DNA of 64,000 nucleotides from Monocercomonoides exilis (taxonomy: Eukaryota > Preaxostyla > Oxymonadida > Polymastigidae). The notes beneath the pieces are model-generated. The model ran no database searches. It was not told the origin of the DNA and worked only from the letters and a program-made list of their open reading frames with translations. The first letter of the stretch is position 1. Every line of letters starts with the position of its first letter. Where the stretch lies: the NCBI GenBank assembly GCA_001643675.2, contig LSRY02000001.1, positions 1,421,501 to 1,485,500 on the forward strand, written 5' to 3'. Made by a program: the position numbers and the translations under genes. Below are positions 1 to 11,900 of the stretch, piece by piece.

Positions 1-2570
1 AAGTTATTTTGAAATTTTTCAGAAAAATTGAAAATATGGCAGTTATTTTTAGTTACACCAACAAATTTCTAATTAAAAATTTATTGTGGGAAAATCTGTA
101 TTTTTCTCCTTCAAATTTTGGCAATCAAAAATAGCGGTTTTTTTAACATAAATATTATTAAATATGTTTTGAACAATTTTCAGAACATTTTACAACAAAA
201 ATATGCAAAATCAATCATTTTTCGGATTTTTGTGACAATCGCAAAGGAAAAAAAATATTATTTAACGTTTAATACGTTATTGAAATGTTTCCATGAACAA
301 TAAACGACTGTCATTATTCAAAACATTTAAAAATTTCTATAAAATGGTCTATTATTGCTGATTTACAAAAATCAACAAAATACATCAAATATCAAAAATG
401 AGAGCAATTAAAATTCAAAAACATTTCAAATATTGATGTTTTGCACAATAATGAATATTTCATAGAGAAAAAAATGTGACAAGGCAGAAAACATGTCAAA
501 AAAGTGAAGAAAAAATAAAGTTTCATTTTGGTTATATGTCCGCATAATGTGAAGCTGATGGGATTGACAAAATCATCCAAAGATAAAAGCAAATCTCGTT
601 GCTTCTTCTTCTTCATCATCTTCTTCTCTAAATATTTTTCCTTATAGATATAAAACTCTTTTGAGCCATCTCTGTTTTCAATTTCACTGTCAATTTCCAT
701 CCTTCACTTCTTCCTCCCTCAAAATTTTCTGAATCCCTATCCATTATTCTTCTTCCACTCAAATTCATGAACATACTCGATTCTGTATTGCAATGAAAAA
801 TAGAAGATTCCATCCAAAGAATCCCTTCCCATCTCTTGTCGCTGAAAGACCTTCTTCTCTCATTTTTTTCCAAAACAACAACAATATCACCCCACCAAAT
901 ATCACAACCTTTTTCCCAAAGTCTATTCCTCTTCACTCCTTGCTTCTTCTTCTCCAAGCACGTTTCTTCTTATCATTATTAAATATCTTCATCCTTTTTC
1001 TATCTCAAGCGCAAGACATCCTCTCATGGTTAGCCCCTCATCCTCTTCCATCCCTGTCGCACCTCTGTCTCCAAATCCCCAATGCAAAGTGTTGAACCTG
1101 TCATTCTTTCTTCCTTTCTTCCTCAGCCTCCACCTCCATCCCTTTCCCTGCAAATGAGAGGCGCGTCCAAATTGTCCTTTCAAAAAAAATTTAAAATATT
1201 AAAAAAAAATCTCTCACTTTTTTTTTCTTCAACTCCTCTTCTCTTTCTTACCAAACATACATCCGCAAAAACTCTCCCTCTTGATCCGCCTCATATGACT
1301 CCTCCCTCTCTCTGCATTTGAAAATAAAAAAACCATCCATTTTCCATTTCTCTCTACATCTCTCCATCTCTAATCTTCTCCTCCAATAAATATATTTTAT
1401 TAACCCCACTCATCTTAGTCACTTCTTATCTTCACTCTTATCCCACCTCTCAACAGCAAATCCCATTTCTTAAATAATAAACATGGCCTCCACACCTTCA
1501 AACTCACAAAAATCTCAAAAAAAAATCCCCTCAAAATCCCATCCCAATCCATTCCCCACGAATCCATTTTGCCTCTTTAACCTCATGAAAAAACCTTTTT
1601 CCAACAATACTCATCTTTTTATCGTTTAATTCCCCATCAAAACCCTGTTAATTCTAAATTTCGAAAATTCATCACCCTACACAATAAATCCATCCTTTAA
1701 TACACACGTTAACTTCCCATGCACATTCAACCACAATACAGAGCTGAGCCTTCTTTCATATTTTTGTAGAAAATATGTGATGGGCATGATCAAACAATAT
1801 CAAATGCTCAGAAACTATCAACGGAGGGGGATTCAGAAGTAAAAACAAAGATAGATTGATTAAGTGAATTTATTGCAGTGAAAAGGTTGGGTATGACAAA
1901 AGAATGTCTGTTTGATGAAAGATGAAATTGTTCATTTTGATTGATGGAATGCTGTGGAGCAACAACATTTTCGATGAAAATGTTAAAATTTTTATGTGTG
2001 GATTTTTATTGTTCTATTGATTGTGAAGATATTTCCATCCGTATCCTATCCTAAGTCGTGATTCAGACAAATTATTTAAAATGGACAATTTATTCCTTGC
2101 AGAGCAGAACAGCGAGGAAGCGAGACAAATGTTATTTTACAAATATTTTTGAGCCTGAATGTACTTAATTACAAATATTTATGTTTCTTATTTTGGACTC
2201 AACATGCGCGATGGATAGAAATACGATGAATCTGAATTATGCGGAACAGACAGCCTCTGAATGTGGAAAACTTGTGGACATAAGAGGTTTTATTTAATAT
2301 TACGATGATGATGAATAACTCTTTCCAAAGAAAAACATGAAACAGATATTTTGAAAGAAATAAATGAGAGAAAAAAATGAAGAAAAACGATGAAAAAAGG
2401 CTGAATAAGAAGTTTGAAAACAAACAAAAATGGAACTGCGCTTTAATTGAAGCAAGAACTTGGAAGAATTGAAGTTAAGAAACTGTGCTATTGAAGGACA
2501 TCATTGAAACCTGTTTTTATTATAATTGGCATTTTATAATCTCTTTTTTGGAATTAATCCTGCAAAAAAA
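1..2570. other. AT-rich region without supported gene
   Basis: I see no convincing gene here. Short open frames exist on both strands, but none has a recognisable domain. Bases about 560-1560 stand out as strongly pyrimidine-rich on the plus strand (C/T runs such as in 830-1320), unlike the A/T-rich flanks. The purine-rich complement gives the low-complexity frames seen on the minus strand. It could be a long UTR, a decayed Ser-rich coding region or simple sequence. No motif decides between these. Confidence 0.5.
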
Positions 2571-2704
2571 TACAGTCAAAACCGGATATAATCACGTCGA
2601 ATATAATCACATTCGCCTATAGTCACATTTTTCGATGCACCGACATTTTTTTACTTGTTTTTAATTCATTTTTCATCGCATATAATCACAGGGATGAAAA
2701 TATA

Positions 2705-2974
2705 TGGGGAAAAATATGGACTTTCAAGCTTTTTATGCACATCGCATGAAAAAATTGTTTCACTTATAACATTTTTAAACTTGACCAGATTTCATAATAA
2801 ATCTGATTTTCATATTAGCACACAAACGAAATTAACATAATAACATTATATTTTGTGATCTCAAACGAATTCATAAAAATGAACCAATTATGTTGAAAGT
2901 TTTTGATCACAAATAGTCTATCAAAAGTACATCATTTTTCAATGAAAATGCCTGAAGTCAAATATTTTGTCCCA
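2705..2974. mobile_element. 270-bp MITE inserted in the left arm of the foldback
   Basis: The insert begins TGGGGAAAAATATGGAC and ends AAATATTTTGTCCCA, imperfect inverted repeats of each other. It is flanked by TATA on both sides. The corresponding place in the right palindrome arm (around 3575-3595, complementary strand) reads straight through with TATATA. Occupied and empty sites can therefore be compared directly, and they imply duplication of a TA dinucleotide. A diverged second copy of the same 270-bp length lies at 18209-18478. Confidence 0.75.
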
Positions 2975-3250
2975 TATAATCACATTTTTAATTATAATGG
3001 GTGACATTTTTAATGAAAAATCGATTTTTTGATCAAAAATCTCAATTTTTCGAGTTTTCAAAAATGAGCTCAAACAAGTTAAAATAATATGCATTTTCGC
3101 AAAAAAATTAATTTCGCAAGTAAAAAATGCGTTTTAATGAAGAATTTACAAAAATGAAAAAATCGACCAAAAATTAATTTATTAATTAATTAATTAATTT
3201 TTATTTTTTTCTGTGAAAGGCAGCATCGTTTATTATCCCAATCGGATATA

Positions 3251-3300
3251 CAGTCTAAACCGGATATAATCACATTGGTTTTTGCACAACTTTTTGTGAC
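3251..3300 (+). repeat. 50-bp terminal-repeat unit, central copy
   Basis: This starts CAGTCTAAACCGGATATAAT and ends AACTTTTTGTGAC, with TA on both sides. The same 50 bp occurs inverted at 3703-3752 with two mismatches, also between TA dinucleotides. It looks like the terminal repeat of an autonomous relative that has been shuffled into the palindrome centre. Confidence 0.75.
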
Positions 3301-3702
3301 TATATCCGATTGTGATAATACACGATGCTGCTTTACACAGAAAAAAATAAAAATTAATTTTTGAAATAATTTATTTTGGGTCGATTTTTTCATTTTTGAA
3401 AATTCTTCATAAAAACGCATTTTTCACTTGCGTAATTAATTTTTTGCGAAAATGCATATTATTTTAACTTATTTGAGCACATTTTTGAAAACGCGAAAAA
3501 TTGAGATTTTTGATCAAAAAATCGATTTTTCAATGAAAAAGTCACCCATTATAATTAAAAATGTGATTATATATTTTCATCCCTGTGATTATATGCGATG
3601 AAAAATGAATGAAAAACAAGCAAAAAATGTCGGTGCATCGAAAAATGTGACTATAGGCGAATGTGATTATATTCGACGTGATTATATCCGGTTTAGACTG
3701 TA

Positions 3703-3752
3703 GTCACAAAAAGTTGTGCAAAAACCGATGTGATTATATCCGGATTAGACTG
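3703..3752 (-). repeat. 50-bp terminal-repeat unit, outer inverted copy
   Basis: This is the reverse complement of 3251-3300 with 48 of 50 positions identical. It abuts the right end of the foldback and is followed by TA at 3753-3754. Together the two units could delimit a second element (3251-3752) overlapping the larger foldback. Confidence 0.75.
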
Positions 3753-4150
3753 TATTTGAAATTGTAATGAATATCGTTTATTGTGATTTTTTCCCAATAA
3801 TTTATCAAAAAACAGCAGTGTAAAGGTTTTGTTTGAATAATATTAATTAATCACAAAAAAATATTTTGAATAAGTCTTTTCAACAAATTTTAATTAAAAA
3901 AACAGCAGCGCATTTTTCGATAAAATGCTTTGAAAAACTTCATAAATATGCATAATATATTTTTTCACAGAAAAAATTTGTCCACCTGAGAAATTGAAAT
4001 ATTCCCCAAAAATTTCAAAATTTCCATTGACAATTTCAAAATTATAGGGTAATTTCAAAATAACCCAATAATTTTGAAATTTTTTTATCACAATGCATTT
4101 TAATGAGACAGGAAATTGATTCAATTCTTTAAACAACAGCATTATTCATG

Positions 4151-5156
4151 GGGTCAACTTTTTAATGGGATTTTTTTCTTTATTGGCACTTTTTTTGATT
4201 TTGCATGCCAATCATTCAAAAAAACTAGACAGACCTCAACACTCGGATGAGTGTGTTTATAAAACAAATACATAAAATTACTGGTTTGTTTTTCAAATTT
4301 TGTTTATTTTTCGTAGAGATACAGCAATTTTTTATTTATTTTGAAGTGACTTTTTTCAGCCGAAGAAGCGTTTCACAAAATTTTGAAATACATTTTTAAA
4401 AACTACTAGCATTTTCCTTTTTATTTTCAAAATCTGAAGTTTAACAACTTGTTTTTTCTTGATTTTTTCACATTTCATTTTTTTATCAACATTCGAACAT
4501 AAATTTGAAAATTTCTTTGTTATTAAAATGAAGCGCTAAAAATAAAAATATGATATGAAAAATGCACACTTTTATAAAGAAGTGTGAAAAAGGTTGAACA
4601 TTTGAATTTTCAATTTGCATCAAACAGGTGAACGGTCACAACATTGAATGATCTGAGATCAAACTTATTTAACTTAGATGTGTTTGATGCAAATTAAAAA
4701 TTCAAATGTTCAACCTTTTTCACACTTCTTTATAAAAGTGTGCATTTTTCATATCATATTTTTATTTTTAGCGCTTCATTTTAATAACAAAGAAATTTTC
4801 AAATTTATGTTCGAATGTTGATAAAAAAATGAAATGTGAAAAAATCAAGAAAAAACAAGTTGTTAAACTTCAGATTTTGAAAATAAAAAGGAAAATGCTA
4901 GTAGTTTTTAAAAATGTATTTCAAAATTTTGTGAAACGCTTCTTCGGCTGAAAAAAGTCACTTCAAAATAAATAAAAAATTGCTGTATCTCTACGAAAAA
5001 TAAACAAAATTTGAAAAACAAACCAGTAATTTTATGTATTTGTTTTATAAACACACTCATCCGAGTGTTGAGGTCTGTCTAGTTTTTTTGAATGATTGGC
5101 ATGCAAAATCAAAAAAAGTGCCAATAAAGAAAAAAATCCCATTAAAAAGTTGACCC
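4151..5156. mobile_element. Near-perfect palindrome with 476-bp arms
   Basis: The left arm (4151-4626) begins GGGTCAACTTTTTAATGGGA. The right arm (4681-5156) is its near-exact reverse complement, ending TCCCATTAAAAAGTTGACCC. A 54-bp spacer separates them. Scanning along the arms I found only scattered mismatches. No credible ORF, transposase or clear target duplication is visible. A foldback-type mobile element is the simplest reading; a recent inverted duplication is the alternative. Arms this alike must be young or be kept alike by gene conversion. Confidence 0.8.
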
Positions 5157-5906
5157 TAAATGAAAAAAGAATGAATAAAAATATTTTTTCGAAGGAAAAG
5201 AAAATATTGAGACATTTCGATAAAGTTTGATTTTTCATCATTTATGTTTTTTTTAAAAAATGAAGATTTCACTTCTGACTTCAAAAAAGAAGAATGACCG
5301 TTCATAAAATATACAAACATTGAAAATAATAATGAATATAGACAATATGTGATGAACAAATTATCATTTAAAAAGAGTTGTTGTTTGAAAATAAAATGAG
5401 AGAAAAATGGTTGATTTGCAAATATGAACAGAATCATTGTTGAAGAGAGCAACGATATTACATAATATAAACATGGAATTACACAAAACGAAAAATGAAA
5501 AAATGATAAAATTTTTAAGGTGTTTCTCATTGCACTGAAAATTGAAAATGCTGATTATTCAAAATAAAAACACAGAAAAAGAAATGAATAACTAAAACCT
5601 TTCAAACATCACTGAAAAACAAAATTAAAATCAAAAATGAAACAGCTGTATTGATTTATGTTCTCGCCCTTCATGCAGAAGCGGATAAAAACTGAAAAAT
5701 ACGTCTGAATCGAACATTTAACCACTCTGATTTCATTTTTCGCTCCCTCATTTGAATGCACATCTTTCAAAATAAGCGTTGACTTGAAAGCATTCAAAGC
5801 ATCTTTCCCAGTGTGTTGACAAATGTTAACAATGCAAAGTAGTTCTTGCGATTGCATTAATGAAGCCAGAATATGGAACAACTGCTGCTCAAAGAACAAC
5901 TCAGTC
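5157..5906. other. Intergenic, downstream of the kinase-tailed membrane protein
   Basis: AT-rich, with short frames on the minus strand (for example 5609-5935, partly overlapping the end of the large gene). None has a recognisable motif. It probably includes the 3' UTR of the 5907-13655 gene. Confidence 0.5.
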
Positions 5907-8900
5907 TCACTGCATGTCTGAGATGAACGAGGCACTCACAACTTTTGAGTCTTCGGTGTAATCGATTGCATCTGACACAGTCACCATCGTGGCACCAGTC
6001 GGAAAGTGTTGGAAAAACTCGCGCTTCATCACAAACAGCGACGGGCGATCGTCCTTGTTCTGCGCCACTGCCGATCTCACCAGGCCACAGAATGTCGTGC
6101 CTTCGATTTCCGACATGTCCGGCCTTTCACCATTTTTGATTTTCTGCCCTGCCACCTCGGTCTCATACTCCCCAAACGGAATCTCCAATGTCAAGCACTC
6201 CCACAGCATCATCCCAATTGAAAAGGCAACTGACTTCTTTTTCGCTCCCATATTCTTGTTGATCAACAGTTCTGGTGCTTTCCATCTCAAGCACTCTTTT
6301 TTGAAAAGTTCCTCATCCTCAAACGCTGATGAGGGAAGGGAGTCACTATCATCATCGCCATCATCGTCACTGGCATATGTCACAACTGTTGATGATGAGA
6401 CGGATGATGAGTCTGAACTATCATCCGATGAGAAGTCTGAATGCATGACAATGCAGATGACCATGTGTTCAGAAAACAACACAATGTGTGAACTGAGATT
6501 TGCAAGAGATGAGAGAGGATTCTCCATTTCATTAAATGAATGAAGTGCAAGATTGGCCACCCAGAACAGGATCTGGGCAGCTGTTTGCTCCCTTTCCTTC
6601 AAGGAGCCAATTGCCATCTCCTTTGTCTTGTTCTTTCCATGAAGAAGCATGAACAGTGAATCCCTCAGATCCACAATCAACTTCTCATGTGGAGATGAAC
6701 AGGCCATCGCATCCACCAGATTCGACATCGATGAAGTGGTGGGACACAGATCCTCCCCACGAACAAATGTTGAATCTGAATCAGTTGTAGAAGTGGTGGA
6801 AGTGGATGAAATGGATGGTGAAGGAGATATCTTTCGGATCTCTTCTTCCTCCTCCTTTTCCAACACCCAATCAGGGATCTTATCTGAATCTTTCCCCAAG
6901 ATGTATTCTGTCGATCCGCTCTCACTCAACAAATGCTCTGATGACTCTGAATGTTCCATATTAGTCTCATATATTCTCTTCTTGATCCTCTCATCATTCT
7001 TTTTCTCTGCCTCTCTCTCTGCTCTCCTCCACTGCGCCTCAGGCGACATCTCCATCGTCACCATCTCAAATGCCTTCGGATCCTTTTTGATATTATCATC
7101 AACAATCTCCTTGTATTTTTTCGCTTCTTCTTTTGAATTTCTCCATCGAATTGCCAATATTATTGATACAATGAGAACAATCAACAATAAAACAACAAGC
7201 ACAATCACAATCAATAACCAATAAGATTTTCCTTCTTTTCCTCCTTCCACCACTTTATCATTTCCAGTCTTTGGTTCTGTTTTGTTCTTCAGAATCTGTG
7301 AAGAAGTGGATGCCAATCGCTTCCCAAACAGAATCATCACTGACACCTCTGTTTCATTTCCAATATTTGAAATTTTTTCTGATGGAACTCTTCCAATCAC
7401 TTTTGTTTCTGATACAAAACTGCCTTTCTCAAATGGATATATCTCAACCAACTCCACATCCCCCGTTTTAAATATCAATCTGAATGACAAGTCACAAGGC
7501 ACAAAAAGGGATCCCTTGAATTTCAAAACATCACTGCTGCCATTTTCATTCACTGAAACATCTTCCAGTCTGGGAATGAAAAATGGAGATGACCTTTCTC
7601 CTGCTATCCCTCTCAAATCACATCCATCGTTCAAAATCCAAAGAGAAGAATTTTGCATCAATCCATCTCCACCTTTCAAGCTGGAAATGGTTAATGATGC
7701 TGAATCCGAACAAATGATGTTTCTTCTCACTGATGGATATCCTTCAATTGATGGATTGTTGTTCAAAAACTCCCCTTTCTCAATCGTCACATCGCATGAA
7801 GACACTGACAATCCACCTGATGAAGCATCAGAAATAATCACATCCTTCATCATCAATGAAGAATTCGCTGAGTGAACAAGTGATCCATTCCATTTGCATA
7901 TTTCTTCAAAATTATTATTTCTCTCTTTTCCCACTTCTTTTGCAGGAACTCCAATAAATTGACATGAATCAATAAAAACATCTTTTGCATTGTTAATCTC
8001 CATAATACTTCCTTTATCAGAGAGAGAATCACAGTTTGAACAGGAACAGTTTGAAAGAACGATTTGAGAAGAAGTTGAAGAAACGGAAAGGACAGAAGCT
8101 CCTTTTGAATTCCTCGAACAGTTGTTGAATGAGGAGATTCCAATAGAAACTGTTCCTGATGACAAATCGTTTATCGCAATAACGCAACCTTCAGATAATT
8201 TCACTCCATCTGTAGATATTCCATTAAATACAACACTTCCACAATCACCAATCTCAAATACATCTGTTGTTGATTCAAGTTGTTCCAGTTTCACATTTGC
8301 GATTGATACCTCATCTCCATTTAACAAAAACGAAGGCTTCTTGAATGAAAGCATTGATATTGAGCAGTTGTCAACATGAAGAATTCCACTTTTGATGCTC
8401 AACAATGTTGAATTGAGAACAACAGATTCAATGTTTTCTGATTGGCCAACAGAAGAGAAATCAACAAATGAAAGAGAAAGTATTCCATTTGCTTCATGAA
8501 TAATAGAATTGCCTGAATATGAAAATAACTGACCAAAATTGAATTTCACGCTTTCGATCCTTACTTTTTCTGAGGTTGTGATAATACTTTCCTCGTTGGT
8601 TATTGTTGAGCTCAGATGCACCAAAGCAGCTGAGGGAGATTGCAATGAGCGGATGGTCACATCATGAACATCACATTTCCCAACAACTTCTGTTTGATCC
8701 AAGATTAGCAGCTGTGAGTACAGAGATGGAATGATGTGCTGAATTCCAAAGCTCAATGAGTGGCATGGCGTGTCGAACTCTCCACATTGCTTGTTATCTT
8801 CGTGACTTTCAGAAACAGAAGACACAAATATCGTCTCGCTCTGGTATTTCACAACTCTCAGCAGAAGATCTTCTTCCCCCACAAACGCGTCGGTTGTGCA

Positions 8901-11900
8901 GCCCCATATTGCCAGATTTTTCACAAATGGTGCTCTGAAATCCAACAAGAATTGCTCGTCAATTATTTGTGTTTCGATTGAGTGGCATCTCACATACACA
9001 TCTCTCCCTCTGAATGCAGAGTTGTCTCGGAACGTGATATTCGACAGCACAAAATTCAGAGACTGTTCAGCTGCCGAGGTTCCTTCCAGAAACAGCCACC
9101 CACCTCTTCCTGTGCTCGAGCAGAAGCACTCGGAAATCGTGCAAAATGAGCACTCAAAACTTCCTCCCTCATTCAACTCACAAAACATCCCTCCTCCATT
9201 TCCACACTTCAACCCTCCGCATCTCTTCATCGTTGTGTTCCGAATCACTATTTTCAATGGCTCATCATTTTCATTTCGAATGATCGAGATGTTTTCTGTT
9301 GTGTCTTGGATGACTTCTTCAAACAAACTCCACTCAATAACAATGTTTTGTTCCTCTTCATTTGTCTCTCTTCTTGAACTCTTTGATATGCTCAATCCGC
9401 TTGCCCCATCCAGCTCAATATTCTTCATCGTCAGATTCTTCACATTCAGCACTGTTGTCGACAACACAGAAATAACATCCTGCGAAAAGCTCAACAATTG
9501 CATCGTCACCAATTCCAACATAACCTTGCCTCCATCTGCTTTGATCAGTTTATAATTAATTATGTACTCTCCATTTTCTTCATTTTTTGTGAACGAACAA
9601 TCTTTCACAGTCAACAATCCTTCAGTTGATCCAACATGCATCAAAACATTCACACCACTTGCGAATGAAGATGGAATCACAAACTTGATCAGCTCGAAAC
9701 TGGTAATGCCACAAATCTTCATTGCTGCTCCTTCTGCTCCTTCAAGCGATGAGACACATTCCAATGAGCACATGCTGCTCTCATCAGATTTCACTGATAT
9801 TCCACTCACATCAACACTTTTCTGAAGAATTCCATTTCCAATGATGCTGATAATCCTCTCGTTTCCTTCTGGCAATCGATCCAATGAATAATCAATTGAC
9901 AGACAAGGATAATCTGAAAGACCACAAATGCACACATCTTTTCCATCATCACTGACAACTATCTCTGAGCCAAAGGTTCGCCAAAAATAGATCAATGGAA
10001 TGGCATTCGTTGAATCATTTCCATCAAAGCCACTCAAAGAATCCAATGAAATATCAGCAAGATGCCCAGATACAAATGGAAGAGAGGTGTTTGTGATGCT
10101 CTTTGTCAAGTTTGGCGATTCAACAAACAGGTCATTTCCATATGTCGCAATATTTGGCTTGTCTGCCTCAAAAACAGGGGATGAGATCACAAATGAAGAA
10201 TCATCATCAATCAGCTTCAGTGCCATCCCTCCCCCAAACCCAATCTTCCGTTCTTCTGCTGGAGCTGTGCATCCTGTGAATGTGCACGAAATAATATCCA
10301 TTTGAATGCTCCCTTTCAATTGAGCATCAATGGCACCTCCCCTGCTTTCGTCAGCAAGTACAGAGCATTCATCAAATTCACATTCTTCAATATTTATTTC
10401 TGCATTTGTATTTTCATCATCGCTGTTGTCAATGCTCACACACCCTCCACTTCCAGCAGTTCTTTTGATTTTTGTGAAATTGCTGTTCGTCATGTTCAAC
10501 CACTGAGTGCTTGTTAACTCGGAATATGAACTGCTTCCAGACAATGAGATCAATGGATAATCGCTCAAATTTATCGATGAAGCTGAAAATGAATCAATGT
10601 TCAAGATCCCTGACTCAACAGACAAGAACAGAATTGTCAATTCTGATGATGGATTTTGAAGGGAAATCGAACATTGAGAAATGGTCATTGATGATGAAGA
10701 TGACGAAATGAAAGTGGAATGTGATGAAAAAGAAGATGGAAGAGAGAAGATGAGTTTTGATAATTCTGTTTCAACATTTGCTGTTATCATCGATGAATTG
10801 GATGTTGAACTTGAATCAGAGATTGTCCAACCACTTTCATCATCTTTTCCTCTGATTTCATGTTTCTTTTCTTTCAAGTCCAACTCATCACTCATCATAA
10901 TCATTCCATTCACAACAACTTTCTTTGTTCCTGTTTGTCTTGTAAGTGAGTGCTTCATTGTCAAACAAGGGAATTGGACAATTCCACACTGTGAGTGATT
11001 GGATGCCTCAGAATTGCTCACATATATTTCTTCTGGAATAGGGAGGAGATAGATGCACAGAGGAATGGCCACACTGTTGTTTCCATTGTCATATCCTCTC
11101 ACCTTCTCAAGAGTATCCAAAGAGGCTTCCACACATTTGATGTTTTCTGATTTTGCTGTTTCTTCCAGATTGGGTGAAATAACAAAGATGTCGCTTCCCC
11201 ACTTAGCAGTGTTTGTGCCAAATGAGGAAGAAATCTGGAAATCTGGGTTTTCAGTCAACAATCGAAGAAGAATTCCTCCCCCAAGTCCATCTGTTGCTGA
11301 GCAATAGCACCCATCAAAAGATCCACGATTCACTTTCACTTCATTTCCATTCCCTGCACATAGCATCATCGATCCCCCATCAGCCGATGTTCTGCTTCCA
11401 CATCTTTCAAAAGTGCTCGAATTCACATCAATGTTTGCCTTGTTATTCGAAAACGACATCACTGCTGCTCCGCTCATTGTTCTCTCAATCCCATCAAAGG
11501 CGCACTCTGAAAGTGTCAATGAAATCTCATTTGTTGAAGAAAGCGAAATCAATGAATTTGTGGAAATCGTCTTTGCCCAGTTCACATGTTCCATCTGAAA
11601 CATCCCATTCTGGACATTTATCAGTTCTGTCGAAAATGCTGTTTCTGTTGATTGTACGCTCCCAAAAGATATGTTCAGTCGGCTGATCCTCATTTCTCCT
11701 GCTCCACTTATCTCAAACATCCTTGACCCACGGTTATTCGGATGTGACGAGTCATACACGAGAACAAAGTCCCTGGCAGTCAATGTGCCTGTCGAGACTG
11801 AAAATAGAGACAACCCAGATGCTTCAAATTCTGTATGGATTGCTGTGCTCATATTGCTTTGACCATAAACAGTAAAACTGTCTGCTCCACAATCAAAACT

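Larger units (their letters stand above)
2573..3700. mobile_element. Foldback (palindromic) TA-flanked non-autonomous DNA element
   Basis: The left end starts CAGTCAAAACCGGATATAAT and the right end is its inverted copy. Both are flanked by TA (2571-2572 and 3701-3702), as expected for a Tc1/mariner- or pogo-type element. The inverted match continues far inward (GTCGAATATAATCACATTCG and beyond), so most of the element is one long palindrome centred near 3275. It encodes no transposase, so it is non-autonomous. The left arm is interrupted by a 270-bp insert (2705-2974) that the right arm lacks. The centre holds a 50-bp terminal-repeat unit. Assignment to the pogo/mariner group rests only on the CAGT start and TA flanks. 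Confidence 0.75.

Noticed and set aside
793-1321. Open frames in the pyrimidine-rich region as protein genes
   Set aside because: Their composition follows the C/T bias, the frames overlap on both strands, and no domain or splice structure supports them.
5609-5935. Minus-strand frame of 108 residues overlapping the end of the 2582-residue gene
   Set aside because: It has no recognisable motif, starts inside the larger gene in another frame, and ends in AT-rich sequence.
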